Assembly (NCBI RefSeq): GCF_008824185.1
Contig: NZ_CP044426.1
Coordinates: 1,558,501 to 1,622,500, forward strand
DNA from: Paracoccus pantotrophus
GTDB lineage: Bacteria; Pseudomonadota; Alphaproteobacteria; Rhodobacterales; Rhodobacteraceae
Direction: 5' to 3'
DNA: 64,000 bases
Shown here: piece by piece, positions 1-9,409 of the stretch
Layout: each line of letters begins with the position of its first letter
Position numbering within the stretch: position 1 is the stretch's first letter
The notes under the pieces: model-generated
What the model saw: the letters and a program-made list of their open reading frames with translations, nothing else
Told to the model about the DNA's origin: nothing
Databases searched by the model: none
Made by a program: the position numbers and the translations under genes

Positions 1-1548
1 TGCTGCACCACCCGCTCGCTTTGCGCGTCCAATGCGCTGGTCGCCTCGTCCAGAAGCAGGATCGGCGCGTTGCGCAGCACGGCGCGGGCGATGGCGACGC
101 GCTGGCGCTGCCCCCCGACAGGGCCGAGCCGCGCGGGCCGGCCGGCGTGTCCAGCCCCAGGGGCAGCCCATCGGTGAAATCGGCGACATGGGCGGCCACG
201 ACGGCGCGGCGCAGCGCCTCGTCATCCTGTGCGCCGCCCAGCAGGATGTTCTCGCGCAGCGTCTCGTCGAACAGCGCCGCATCCTGGCTGACGGTCGAGA
301 ACTGGTCGCGCAACACCCCCAGGTCGAATTCGCGCAGGGGCACGCCGCCCAGGGTGATCTGCCCAGATTCTGGATCAACAAGCCGCGTCAACAGGTTGAA
401 GACGGTGGATTTCCCTGCCCCGAGGGCCCGACCAGCGCGGTGGTCCTGCCCGCCTCGGCGGTGAAGGTCAGCCCGTTCAGCACCGGATGGTTGTCATAGG
501 CCAGCCGCACGTCCCGGAAACGAATGGTGGTATCGGGAGGCGGCTCGCGCCGCAGCCCCGAGGTGATGGCGGGCCGCATGTCCAGCACGGCATAGATCCG
601 CTCCAGGCTCGCCGCGGCGATCTGCCAGGTGCCGGTCAAGGCCCCCAGCCGGCGCAAGGGCTGGAAGGCCAGCGCCATGGCGGTAAAGAAGGACATGAAG
701 TCGCCGACCGTTCGCTCGCCCCGCGTCACCTCGGCCCCGCCAAGCGCCAGCACGCCGATGAAGCCCAGGCCGGTCACGACATCGACCAGCGCCGGCACCG
801 TGGCGCCGATGCCCGACATCTTGACCTCGGCCTGGCGGATGCGGGCGACGATCTGGGCAAAGCGGCCAGCCTGGTAATCCTCCATGCGGTTCAGCTTGAC
901 GGCGTTGATGCCGTGCAGCACCTCGTCCAGCCGGGTGGCGCGCTGGCTGGCATTGACGCGGTTCTGCCGCATCTTGCGCCGGATATAGCGCTGCACCAGC
1001 AGCGTCGGCAGGATCAGAAGCGGCGCACCGACCAGCGCCGCCATGGTCCACCAGGGATCGACGGCCAGCGCCACCCCGAACAGCGACACCAGCGACACCA
1101 TGTCCCGTCCCGCCCCCGCGATGAAGGTGGACCACACCCCCTGCACCGCGACGGAATCGCCCTGCACCCGCTCGATCAGCGCGCCGGGCGGGTTCTGTTG
1201 GAAAAAGCCGCCGTCCAGCGTCATGATATGGCGCAAGAGATCGGTCTGCATGCTGGTCGAGACCGCCAGCGAGACCGAGGTCATCAGGCTGCGGTTGATG
1301 ACGAAGGTGGTGGCGCGGATCAGGAACAGCGCGAAGATCGCGCCGCCGACCCACCAGATCGCATCGGTATCGCCGCCAACGAAGACCCGGTCGAACAGCG
1401 GCTTCAGCATCCAGCTGAGCATGCCCAGGGTCGAGCCCTCGATGACCAGGAACAGCAGCGCCAGCAGGATGCGGCCCGAATAGGGCCGCAGATAGTCGCG
1501 CCACATGCGGGCGAACAGATTGGCCGTCCTGTGAATCCTGTCCGCCAT
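1..1548 (-). pseudogene. MsbA-like ABC exporter (TMD-NBD fusion), partial, two apparent frameshifts
   Basis: This is a half-size ABC exporter with an N-terminal six-helix membrane domain (first about 310 residues after MADRIHRT) and a C-terminal ATPase domain. Family knowledge suggests a homodimeric lipid or multidrug flippase of the MsbA type. The start at 1548 has a GGGGG stretch just upstream. Reading leftward, the frame breaks twice. At 410-412 the Walker A loop GPSGQG should continue KSTVFNLL but lacks one base in a T run. At 111-116 the signature LSGGQRQR lacks one base in a run of six C. Restoring one base at each site gives Walker A, Q-loop, signature and Walker B ([12 protein letters not shown]) in order. 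The gene continues beyond the left edge. Both lesions are one-base losses in homopolymers, so sequencing error is a real alternative to a pseudogene. Confidence 0.8.
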
Positions 1549-1657
1549 CGCGCCCCCGGAACCTCGGTTCGGCCCAAGGGATAAGGCGCAAGCCGCGCGG
1601 GGGCAACCCGCCGCCACGCTCTGCCCGCCACGTCCAGCCGACGGCATGCAGCGGCCC

Positions 1658-1686
1658 CGCGCTTCTTCGTTCCGCAAATACCCCTG
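1658..1686. repeat. degenerate half copy of the CAAATATCC palindromic repeat
   Basis: The segment resembles the right arm of the repeat family described at 29606 and 39314: it reads CGCTTCTTCGTTCCGCAAAT followed by ACCCC. It lies in the 241-bp gap between the divergent ABC exporter and aminotransferase genes, and no partner arm was seen. Assignment is by eye. Confidence 0.35.
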
Positions 1687-1789
1687 CGACCGCGCAACCG
1701 ACCCGGGCTTCGCCGCCCGGCCCCGTGCGCCCCGTTGACCTTGCGCGGGGCCATCCTACCGATGGCGGGTCATCAGAAAGGCATCCTCC

Positions 1790-2962
1790 ATGAGCTTTGC
1801 CCACGGCCGCGCCGTCCTTGCCATTCCCGGCCCCTCGCCCGTCCCCGACCGCGTGCTGCGCGCCATGCACCGGGCCTCGCCCGACATCTACGGCCCGGAA
1901 CTGGCGGCCGAGAACCGCGCCATGATCGCCGGGCTCAAACGGCTGGCCGGCACCGCGGGCCATGTCGCGCCCTATATCGGCAACGGCCATGCCGGATGGG
2001 AGGCGGCCAATGTCAACCTGCTCGACCGGGGCGAGCGGGCGCTGGCGCTGGTCTCGGGCCATTTCGGCCGTTCCTGGGCTGCTTCGGCCCGCGCGCTGGG
2101 GATCGAGGTCGAGGAACTGGACTTCGGCCTGGCGCCCCCCGACCCGCAGCGCCTGGCCGACCGGCTGGCGCAGGACCGCGAGGGGCGGGTCCGCGCCGTG
2201 CTGGTCTGCCAGGTCGATACCGCCAGTTCCGCCCGCGCCGACATCCCCGCCCTGCGCGCGGCCATGGGCGGCCACCCCGCCTTCCTGGCCGTCGATGCCA
2301 TCGCCTCGCTGGGCTGCGAGCCCTTGCAGATGGACGAATGGGGCGTCGACCTGCTGGTCTCGGCCAGCCAGAAGGGGCTGATGGTGCCGCCGGGGCTGGC
2401 CTTCGTCTGGTTCTCGGACCGGGTCAAGGCGCGGGCGCGCAGCAGCCTGGCCACACCCTACTGGGACTGGACCCCGCGCGCCGAGGCGCAGGAACTGTGG
2501 CAATTCTGGGGCGGCACGCCACCGGTCCAGCACATCTTCGGCATGAACGAGGCGCTGCTGATGCTGCTGGACGAGGAAACCCTGCCCGCCGCCTGGGCCC
2601 GGCACGAGGGGCTGGCGCGGGCCACCTGGACGGCGCTGGATTGCTGGGGCGCCGGTCATCCCGGCATCGGGGCGCTGATCGCCGATCCCGCCGGCCGCGC
2701 CCGCTCGGTCACAGCGGCGCGGCTGCCGCAGGCCGGCGCCCTGCGTGACTGGACCGCGACCCGCGCGGGGGTGACGCTGGGGATCGGCCTGGGCGCGCCC
2801 GATCCCGACAACGCCCTGCGCATCGCCCATATGGGCCATGCCAATGCCCATCAGTTGCTGGGCGTTCTGGCGGCGGTCGAGGCCGGGATGACGGCCCTGT
2901 CCATCCCGCATGGCAAGGGCGCGCTGGAGGCGGCGGCGGCCGAGATCGCGCGACTGGCCTGA
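1790..2962 (+). CDS. class V PLP-dependent aminotransferase (alanine/serine-glyoxylate aminotransferase-like)
   Basis: This 390-residue protein belongs to the class V aminotransferase fold. Its members transfer an amino group to glyoxylate (serine- or alanine-glyoxylate aminotransferase) using pyridoxal phosphate. The N-terminal IPGPSPVPDRVLRAM matches the usual opening of the family. The predicted Schiff-base lysine is K195 in SASQKGL, and D169 in AVDAIASLG should contact the PLP ring nitrogen. The length is normal for the family. AGAAAGG lies about 8 bp before the ATG. The gene stands alone, divergent from the ABC exporter and 60 bp ahead of the SIP gene. The amino donor cannot be read from the sequence; serine and alanine are both possible. 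Confidence 0.85.
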   Translation: MSFAHGRAVLAIPGPSPVPDRVLRAMHRASPDIYGPELAAENRAMIAGLKRLAGTAGHVAPYIGNGHAGWEAANVNLLDRGERALALVSGHFGRSWAASARALGIEVEELDFGLAPPDPQRLADRLAQDREGRVRAVLVCQVDTASSARADIPALRAAMGGHPAFLAVDAIASLGCEPLQMDEWGVDLLVSASQKGLMVPPGLAFVWFSDRVKARARSSLATPYWDWTPRAEAQELWQFWGGTPPVQHIFGMNEALLMLLDEETLPAAWARHEGLARATWTALDCWGAGHPGIGALIADPAGRARSVTAARLPQAGALRDWTATRAGVTLGIGLGAPDPDNALRIAHMGHANAHQLLGVLAAVEAGMTALSIPHGKGALEAAAAEIARLA

Positions 2963-3022
2963 GCCCTTGCAGCGTCGCGCCGCAGACCCGACCTTGATCC
3001 CTGAAGGCATGAAAGGCGAGCC

Positions 3023-4060
3023 ATGCGCATCACCCCCCTGCCCGAGTTCCAGTCCGAGGCCCTGCTGCCCGGCCAGGATTTCGCGCCGATCGAGCAACTG
3101 ATCCGCGACGAGGCCCAGGGGCACGGGCTGGAATTGCATAGCGGCCATGGCCGCTCGATCTGGTGCCAGGTCGAGATGGGCGAGTTCGGGGCCAAGCGGC
3201 GCGGCGACGGCGTGCTGGTCTTTGCCCGCGCGCATCGCGCCGAATGGCTGGAAGCGATGCAGCAGGCGATCTTCCGGCCGCTCGCGCAGCACCTGCCGAC
3301 GGCGGCAGCGGCGCTGCGCTGGCCCTCGGCCGAGGATGCCGGCAAGCCGCCCGGCCATTTCAGCCTTGCCCATGTCGCCGAAGTCGCGCCGCTCTGCCGC
3401 GATTTCCTGCGCGTGCGGCTGGCCGCGCCCGATCTGCACCGGCTTGCGACAGAGGATTCGCTGCATTTCCGCCTGGTGCTGCCGCAGCCCGGCGACGAGG
3501 CACCGGAATGGCCCCGCCTCGGCGCCCATGGTCAGATCCTCTGGCCCAGGGGCGACAAGGCGCTGCACCGCCCGGTCTATACCGTGCGCCGCATCGACGC
3601 CGATGCCGGCTGGCTGGACCTGGACATTTTCGACCATCCCGGCGGACGGGCGGCGCATTGGGCGCGCATGGTGCGCGCAGACCGGCAGGTCGGCCTGCTC
3701 GGCCCCAGCGGCGGCGGCGTCCCGCAGGCCGCGCAGCTGATGCTTGCCGGGGACGAGACCGCCTGGCCCGCCATCGCCCGCATCCTCGAATCGCGCGCCG
3801 GCACCGCGCGGGGCGAGGTCTTCCTGCTCGGCGCGCGGCCCGACTACCCGCTGCCCCGGCCCGCGGGCTTCCGCATGCGCCACCTGCCCGGCGGAACCGC
3901 GGCGCTTTGCGCCCTGCTGCGCGCCGCGCCGCCCCGGCCCGACAGCTATCTCTGGGCGGCGGCGGAGAAATCCGGCATTGCCGCGCTTCGCGCCCTGCTG
4001 CTGGAAACGCTGGGCCATGACCGGGTGCTGAGCCACCTGGCGGCCTATTGGTCGGCATAA
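3023..4060 (+). CDS. siderophore-interacting FAD reductase with N-terminal DUF2218 domain
   Basis: The protein has 345 residues. The first about 90 resemble DUF2218, a small domain often fused to or found beside siderophore-interacting proteins. The remainder is an SIP/ViuB-type ferredoxin-reductase-like flavoprotein: RPVYTVRR is the FAD-binding stretch, DIFDHPGG the following conserved block, and the C-terminus ends in AAYW as in relatives. Family members reduce ferric siderophores in the cytoplasm with NAD(P)H to release ferrous iron. It sits directly upstream of exbB-exbD-tonB in the same direction, which fits a role in iron acquisition. A gap of about 155 bp with a possible promoter separates it from exbB. 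Confidence 0.87.
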   Translation: MRITPLPEFQSEALLPGQDFAPIEQLIRDEAQGHGLELHSGHGRSIWCQVEMGEFGAKRRGDGVLVFARAHRAEWLEAMQQAIFRPLAQHLPTAAAALRWPSAEDAGKPPGHFSLAHVAEVAPLCRDFLRVRLAAPDLHRLATEDSLHFRLVLPQPGDEAPEWPRLGAHGQILWPRGDKALHRPVYTVRRIDADAGWLDLDIFDHPGGRAAHWARMVRADRQVGLLGPSGGGVPQAAQLMLAGDETAWPAIARILESRAGTARGEVFLLGARPDYPLPRPAGFRMRHLPGGTAALCALLRAAPPRPDSYLWAAAEKSGIAALRALLLETLGHDRVLSHLAAYWSA

Positions 4061-4086
4061 AGGCCGGCAGCCGGTCCGCGGAATAG

Positions 4087-4115
4087 TTGACAATTTTACC
4101 TTGGTGATTGATACG
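4087..4115 (+). promoter_or_regulatory. candidate promoter upstream of exbB
   Basis: A perfect TTGACA at 4087-4092 is followed after 17 bp by GATACG (4110-4115), a weak -10. The surrounding AT-rich block AATTTTACC stands out from the GC-rich context and could also hold an iron-responsive operator. No Fur, Irr or RirA consensus could be confirmed by eye. Confidence 0.35.
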
Positions 4116-4215
4116 AAGCCCGAACCGCGGCCAGAGGGTCGGCGGCATGCCAGTTCGCATGTGCCGCGCCCAGCAAGATGCGGACGGATCGAATGCCGGA
4201 ACTATAAGGATCGCC

Positions 4216-5409
4216 ATGACCCAGATGTCGCTGCCGCGCCGCCGCGCGGGGACCGCCGTTGCTTTGACCTGCCTGCTGCTTGCCGCCCCGATCTCGGCGC
4301 AGGAAGCCGCCACGGAAGGCCAGACCAGCCCGGCGCCCGAGGTCCAGACCCAGCCGGCCGCCCCTGCCGGCGAACCGGCGGCCCCCGAAGCGGCAGCGCC
4401 GGAAGCGGCCGCCCCTGCGACAACGACGCCGACCCCGGCGGCCGAGACGCCCGCTCCGGCCCCCGCGGCGACCGCGCCGGAAGCTCCCGCCCAGGAAACC
4501 CCGGCACCGGCTCCCGCCACCGATACGCCCGCGGCGCCCTCCGAGACCGCGCCTGCCGCCATCCAGACCCCGGCGGCACCCGACGCCGCCGCGACGCCGG
4601 GGGCCCCTGCCCCGGCCACGCCCGAAGCGGCCGAGCCCGCCGGGTCGAGCATCCTGCCGCAGGCGGTGCAGGACGCGCTGTCGCCGATGCTGAACCCGCC
4701 GGAGCGCGACCCGAACCTGCCGCATGACCTGTCGCCGATGGGCATGTTCCTGGCCGCCGACTGGGTGGTGAAGGCGGTGATGATCGGCCTGGCCTTCGCC
4801 TCGATCGTGACCTGGACGGTTCTGGTCGCCAAGCTGCTGGAGCTGATGGGCGCCATGGGACGCGCGCAATCGGGCATCCGGCGCGTCGAGACGGCGGCGA
4901 ACCTGCCCTCGGCGCTGGCAGCGGCCGGCAACCGCAACGACCCGGTATCGCGCATGATCCGTGCCGCGGCCGCCGAATACGACCGTTCGGTCCCGGCGCT
5001 GGACCAGGCCGGCGACACCGGCGTCAAGGAGCGCGTCGATTCGCATCTGGACCGGATCGAGGCCATCGCCGGCCGGCGCATGAGCCGGGGCACCGGCGTG
5101 CTGGCCACCATCGGCTCGACCGCGCCCTTCGTCGGCCTGTTCGGCACCGTCTGGGGCATCATGAACAGCTTCATCGGCATCTCGCAGGCGCAGACCACCA
5201 ACCTCGCCGTCGTGGCGCCGGGCATCGCCGAGGCGCTGCTGGCCACCGCCCTCGGCCTGGTCGCCGCCATCCCGGCCGTGGTGATCTACAACGTCTTCGC
5301 CCGCGCCATCACCGGCTACCGCCTGCGGCTGGCCAATGCCGCCGCCGGGGTCAAACGCCTTGTCAGCCGCGACCTCGATTTCCGCGGCACCCCGCGCACG
5401 GAGGTCTGA
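4216..5409 (+). CDS. exbB: TonB-system proton channel subunit ExbB
   Basis: ExbB is the inner-membrane subunit that, with ExbD, uses the proton gradient to energise TonB. The chosen ATG at 4216 has AAGGA 5 bp upstream and opens a signal peptide ([19 protein letters not shown], cleaved after ISAQ). An Ala/Pro/Glu-rich linker of about 120 residues follows, then the channel domain with three membrane helices. The conserved [20 protein letters not shown] and [15 protein letters not shown] helices are present. The protein has 397 residues, longer than E. coli ExbB because of the exported N-terminal extension, a known ExbB variant. An in-frame ATG at 4108 lacks a good ribosome site and would bury the signal peptide. 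exbD follows after 3 bp. Confidence 0.93.
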   Translation: MTQMSLPRRRAGTAVALTCLLLAAPISAQEAATEGQTSPAPEVQTQPAAPAGEPAAPEAAAPEAAAPATTTPTPAAETPAPAPAATAPEAPAQETPAPAPATDTPAAPSETAPAAIQTPAAPDAAATPGAPAPATPEAAEPAGSSILPQAVQDALSPMLNPPERDPNLPHDLSPMGMFLAADWVVKAVMIGLAFASIVTWTVLVAKLLELMGAMGRAQSGIRRVETAANLPSALAAAGNRNDPVSRMIRAAAAEYDRSVPALDQAGDTGVKERVDSHLDRIEAIAGRRMSRGTGVLATIGSTAPFVGLFGTVWGIMNSFIGISQAQTTNLAVVAPGIAEALLATALGLVAAIPAVVIYNVFARAITGYRLRLANAAAGVKRLVSRDLDFRGTPRTEV

Positions 5410-5412
5410 ACC

Positions 5413-5949
5413 ATGGCCGGCGGCATCCGCGAAACCCAAGGCGACGATCTGGTCGAGAACCACGAGATCAACGTCACCCCCTTCATCGACGTGATGCTGG
5501 TGCTGCTGATCATCTTCATGGTGGCGGCGCCGCTGGCGACGGTGGACGTGAACGTGGACCTGCCGGTCTCGAACGCGACCCCGGCGCAGCGCCCCGACCA
5601 GCCGGTCTATATCACCGTCAAGCCCGACCTGACGCTTGCCCTGGGCAATGAGGACGTGGCCGCCGGCGGGCTGGCCGCGGCCCTGGCCGCCGCCACCGAC
5701 AACAACCGCGAAGAACGCATCTTCCTGCGCGCCGACAAGGACGTGTCCTATGGCGACCTGATGGGCGTCATGAACACCCTGCGCGAGACCGGCTATCTGA
5801 AGATCGCGCTGGTCGGGCTGGAGACCACCGGCGCGGGCGCGGCGCCCGCCGCCCAGCCCGCCGATGCCGAGCTTGATGCGCCCCCCGCACCCGCCCCGGC
5901 CCAGCAGACCGCCTCGACCCCGTCAAGCGGAGGAGCCCGCACGCCATGA
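5413..5949 (+). CDS. exbD: TonB-system subunit ExbD
   Basis: This 178-residue protein has a short cytoplasmic N-terminus, one membrane helix and a periplasmic domain. The helix [20 protein letters not shown] carries the proton-relay aspartate (FID) of the ExbD/TolR family. The C-terminal about 35 residues are an Ala/Pro-rich tail. The gene starts 3 bp after exbB, and the GAGG at the end of exbB serves as ribosome site. Its own stop overlaps the tonB start in ATGA, so the three genes are translationally coupled. It is distinguished from TolR (second copy at 49936) by its neighbours exbB and tonB. Confidence 0.93.
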   Translation: MAGGIRETQGDDLVENHEINVTPFIDVMLVLLIIFMVAAPLATVDVNVDLPVSNATPAQRPDQPVYITVKPDLTLALGNEDVAAGGLAAALAAATDNNREERIFLRADKDVSYGDLMGVMNTLRETGYLKIALVGLETTGAGAAPAAQPADAELDAPPAPAPAQQTASTPSSGGARTP

Positions 5950-6776
5950 GTTGGAAGCCTTCCCCGGCCCTGCGCGACAGCGCGTTATGGGGCACCGCCG
6001 CGGCGGTGGCCCTGGCCGCGCATATGGGCGGTGCGCTGTGGATCCTGCAACGCGCCGAAGCCGCAGCACCCCCCGGCCTGCCCGACCCGGTCTATGTCGA
6101 ACTGGCGCCAATGCCCGAGGCCGCAGCCCCGCCGGACGAAGCCGAGGCCCCCGAAATGGCCGAGGCCGAGCCTGAACCGGAACCCGAGCCCGAGCCCGAA
6201 CCGGAACTCGCCATGCCGCCGCTTCAGGAGCTCGAGCCGCTGGCGGACATGAACTCGCTGTTCCCGCCGCCGCCCGATGCGGTGGTGCTGCAGAAATCCG
6301 AACGCCCGCCCGAGCGCCCCGAGCCCGAACCGGAGCCCGAGCGGAAGGTGGTCGAAAAGCAGCCCGAGCCCAAGAAGCGCGAGAAAAAGGAAAAGGCCCC
6401 GGAAGAGCAGCCGGCCCGCCAAGCCACCACGCGCGTCCGGGCGCCGCAATCCGACCGAACCGCCGCGCCCCAGGCCCAGGCCGGCACGCCCAGCCCGCGG
6501 CAGGTGGCCAGCTGGCAGTCCAAGGTGCAGGCCGCGGTGGCGCGGCACATGCAGCGCACCCGCTTCAGCGGGCGCGGCGGCACCATGACCGTGACCCTGC
6601 GCTTCAGCGTCGATCCCAGCGGCCGGGTGGCCGGGGCATCGCTGGCAAGCTCGACCGGGGATGCCGGCATCGATTCCGCGCTGAACCGCCAGGCCTCGCG
6701 CATGCCGCGCCTGCCCGCGCCGCCCACGGGCAGGACCACCGCCCTGGTGCTGCCGGTCAAGATCGTCCTGCGCTGA
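5946..6776 (+). CDS. tonB: energy transducer TonB
   Basis: TonB spans from the inner membrane to outer-membrane receptors and passes on the energy harvested by ExbBD. The 276-residue product has an N-terminal membrane helix (about residues 17-35), a long Pro/Glu-rich periplasmic linker with Glu-Pro repeats (around residues 70-90 and 120-140) and a Lys/Glu-rich patch. It ends in a TonB C-terminal domain (about 180-276) with WQSKVQAAVARHMQR and SVDPSGRVAGASLASSTGD. The start overlaps the exbD stop by 4 bp. The 3' end overlaps the convergent oxyR by 20 bp, so both genes share their terminal bases. Confidence 0.9.
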   Translation: MSWKPSPALRDSALWGTAAAVALAAHMGGALWILQRAEAAAPPGLPDPVYVELAPMPEAAAPPDEAEAPEMAEAEPEPEPEPEPEPELAMPPLQELEPLADMNSLFPPPPDAVVLQKSERPPERPEPEPEPERKVVEKQPEPKKREKKEKAPEEQPARQATTRVRAPQSDRTAAPQAQAGTPSPRQVASWQSKVQAAVARHMQRTRFSGRGGTMTVTLRFSVDPSGRVAGASLASSTGDAGIDSALNRQASRMPRLPAPPTGRTTALVLPVKIVLR

Positions 6777-7740
6777 TCCTTTTGCGGACCGGCGTATCCG
6801 GCAAGGGATCGGGTGCGGGACGGGGGATCGGCTCGACCCCCAGCACCGGGGCCAGTTCGCGCACCGCCTGGGCCAGGGCGCGCGCATCCGCGCCGGCCTC
6901 GGCATTGCGGCGCCAGACCACCGCCAGATCGCGCGAGGGCGCCGGCTCGGTGAAGGGCACGATGCGCAGCCGGCCGTCGCGGTTCTCGTCCGCCAGAGCC
7001 AGCCGCGGGATCAGCGTCATGCCCATGCCGCTTGCCACCATCCCCATCAGCGTCGCCATCGAGGCCGCTTCGAGGTTCAGCTTGCGGCGCGGGCTGCGCA
7101 GCCCGCAGACCTCCAGCGCCTGATCGCGCAGGCAATGGCCATCGGCCAGCAGCAGCAGGCGGTCGGCCTCAATGCTTTCGGGCCGAGCCGGGCCGGAAAG
7201 CAGCGTGGTGTCGCGGCCCGACAGCGCGACCAGAAAGGCGTCGCGCAGGACCGGCTCGGCCTCGATCCCCGGCTCGTTGACCGGCAGGGCCATGATCCCG
7301 GCATCGAAACGGTGGCCCAACACGCCCGAGACCACCTCGTCGGTCGCGATCTCGTGCAGTTCCAGGTCCAGCATCGGGTGGCCGGCGCGCAGGGCCGGCA
7401 CCAGATGCGGGATCAGATAGGGTGCCACCGTGGGAATGATCGCCAGCCGCAGCCGCCCCGACAAGGGCAGCCGCCCGGCCCGCGCCAGCGCCTCCAGCCG
7501 CTTGGCGGTGTCGATCAGCTCCTGCGCCACCGGCAACAGCCGCTCACCCAGCGCGGTCAGCCGCACCGGCCCGGCCCCGGCGCCGCGTTCGAACAGCGCC
7601 CCGCCCAGCCGCGCCTCGAGCTGGGCGATCTGGCTGGACAGGCCCGGCTGCGAGACATGCACCGTCTCGGCCGCGCGGCCGAAATGGCCCAGCCGGGCCA
7701 CGGCAAGGAAATAGGTGATCTGGCGCAGGGTGAAATTCAT
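6757..7740 (-). CDS. oxyR: OxyR-type LysR-family hydrogen peroxide sensor
   Basis: This is a LysR-family regulator of 327 residues with an N-terminal helix-turn-helix (MNFTLRQITYFLAVARLGHF) and an effector domain. The block DGHCLRDQALEVC carries cysteines 203 and 212, nine residues apart like the peroxide-sensing pair C199/C208 of E. coli OxyR, which identifies it specifically as OxyR. The ATG at 7740 fits the family start; an in-frame TTG two codons upstream is less likely. No catalase or peroxidase gene is adjacent; the upstream neighbour is the CorC-like gene read in the same direction. Its 3' end overlaps tonB tail to tail by 20 bp. Confidence 0.9.
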   Translation of the reverse strand: MNFTLRQITYFLAVARLGHFGRAAETVHVSQPGLSSQIAQLEARLGGALFERGAGAGPVRLTALGERLLPVAQELIDTAKRLEALARAGRLPLSGRLRLAIIPTVAPYLIPHLVPALRAGHPMLDLELHEIATDEVVSGVLGHRFDAGIMALPVNEPGIEAEPVLRDAFLVALSGRDTTLLSGPARPESIEADRLLLLADGHCLRDQALEVCGLRSPRRKLNLEAASMATLMGMVASGMGMTLIPRLALADENRDGRLRIVPFTEPAPSRDLAVVWRRNAEAGADARALAQAVRELAPVLGVEPIPRPAPDPLPDTPVRKRISAGRS

Positions 7741-7838
7741 AACCAAGAGTTATCAAACCCGCGGGAAATCACAAGCGTTCTTTCCCGCCCGCCGGCAGGG
7801 CCCCATGATGGACCAGGCCGGCGGATCAGAGTGGCGGA

Positions 7839-9116
7839 TCAGAGCGGCAACCGCTGGACCAGCAGCTTGTCGATGCGGCGATGGTCCATGTCCACCACCT
7901 CGATGCGCCAGCCCTGCCAGTCCACGCGATCCCCCGCCTGCGGCAGCCGGCCGGCCAAGTCCAGCACCAGCCCGGCGACGGTGGAAAAGTCGCGATCCTC
8001 GTCCAGCGGCACCGACAGCCGGTCGGCAAATTCGTCGACCGGCATCCAGCCGGCCACCAGCAGGCTGCCGTCGTCGCGCTCGACCAGCTTCGGCTCGTCG
8101 TCGTCGAGCCCGGCGAATTCGCCGGTGATCGCCTCCAGCACGTCCATCGGCGTCACCACGCCCTCGAAATGGCCGTATTCGTCATAAACCAGCAGCATCT
8201 GCCCCGGCGCGGCGCGCAGCCGCGCGATGACCTCGGGCGCATCCATGGTCTCGGGGATGATCGGCGCAGGCTGCATCACCTGGCGCAGGTCCACCGCCTC
8301 GGCGCGGCTTTGCGACATCAGGTCCACGCTGGCAATGACGCCGATCAGATTGTTCGGGTCGCCGTCGCTGACCGGCAGGCGGGTGCGGCGGCCGTCGCGG
8401 AACTTGCGCGCCATCTCCTCCCAGCTGTCGCCGACATCGACGGCCTCGATCTCGCGCCGCGGCGTCATCAGCCCGCGCGCGCTGCGGTCGGCGATGCGCA
8501 TGACCCCGGCGATCATCTCGGTCTCGGCGCGGTGCATGACGCCCGCCGTCTCGGCCTCCGAAATCACCAGCTTGATCTCCTCGTCGCTGATGGTCTGCCG
8601 GTCCTCGCCCGACTGGCCCAGGGCCGCCAGGACCAGCTTGCCCGAACGGTCCAGAAGCCAGACCAGCGGCGCCGCCCCGCGCGAGATGGCCAGCATCAGC
8701 GGCGCCACCCGCACGGCGACCCGCTCGGGCGCCTTCAGCGCCAGTTGCTTGGGCACCAGCTCGCCCACGATCAGCGACAGATAGGTGATGGCCACCACCA
8801 CGCCGCCCATGCCCAAGGGCTGCGCCAGCGAGGCCGGCACCCCCCAGCCCGGCAGCGCCGCCGCCAGCCGCGCGCCCAGCGTCGCGCCGGAGAATGCGCC
8901 CGACAGGATGCCGACCAGGGTGATGCCGATCTGGACCGAGGACAGGAACCGCCCCGGCTCCTCGCCCAGCGCCAGCGCGGTGGCGGCGCCGCGGTCGCCG
9001 CGTTCGGCCAGCACCTTCAGCCGCGCCGGCCGGGCCGAGACGATCGCCAGTTCCGACATGGCCAGAAGCCCGTTGAGCAGGGTCAGGACAAGGACGACAA
9101 GGACTTCGATCCACAT
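7839..9116 (-). CDS. CNNM/CorC (HlyC)-family membrane protein with CBS pair
   Basis: The 425-residue product has the usual order for this family. A DUF21 membrane domain of about four helices (residues 1-190) is followed by two CBS motifs (about 200-335; ARGLMTPRREIEAVDVGDS and YDEYGHFEGVVTPMDVLEAI) and a C-terminal CorC/HlyC transporter-associated domain. Family members are linked to magnesium and cobalt efflux or homeostasis; the old label hemolysin is not supported by function. The ATG at 9116 was chosen over a TTG one codon upstream. The gene is divergent from the patatin gene across a 293-bp gap in which I see only T-rich sequence around 9308-9340 and no clear signal. Confidence 0.87.
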   Translation of the reverse strand: MWIEVLVVLVLTLLNGLLAMSELAIVSARPARLKVLAERGDRGAATALALGEEPGRFLSSVQIGITLVGILSGAFSGATLGARLAAALPGWGVPASLAQPLGMGGVVVAITYLSLIVGELVPKQLALKAPERVAVRVAPLMLAISRGAAPLVWLLDRSGKLVLAALGQSGEDRQTISDEEIKLVISEAETAGVMHRAETEMIAGVMRIADRSARGLMTPRREIEAVDVGDSWEEMARKFRDGRRTRLPVSDGDPNNLIGVIASVDLMSQSRAEAVDLRQVMQPAPIIPETMDAPEVIARLRAAPGQMLLVYDEYGHFEGVVTPMDVLEAITGEFAGLDDDEPKLVERDDGSLLVAGWMPVDEFADRLSVPLDEDRDFSTVAGLVLDLAGRLPQAGDRVDWQGWRIEVVDMDHRRIDKLLVQRLPL

Positions 9117-9409
9117 CAAAGGGGCTCGCTCGGGTCAGGGAGATGCCGGAAGGCGGCTTGGCATGGCAGGCCGCGCCTGTCGGAAGGGTCGTCGATCATG
9201 CGCTTGTCGGCGGCTGGCTCCGGCTGTGTCATGCCCCAATATATCGGCTGGCGCGGCCGTGACAATCTCCCAGGCGGAAATTGCGCGGGACGCAACGTCA
9301 CCTTGCCGCTTTTTACCGTTTTTTTCTTTCGTTCTTCTGCACATTATGGAAATTTTCCATCCCCGGGACATGGCGCGACGGGACCGGACCACAGCATTCG
9401 AGGCCACAG

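Noticed and set aside
494..4093. Long minus-strand open frame of about 1200 codons opposite the aminotransferase and SIP genes
   Set aside because: Gly/Arg/Pro-rich composition without family features; it mirrors the third-position GC bias of real plus-strand genes.
6160..6350. Repeated GAGCCCGAACC-like units
   Set aside because: They encode the Glu-Pro linker of TonB and are explained by the protein.
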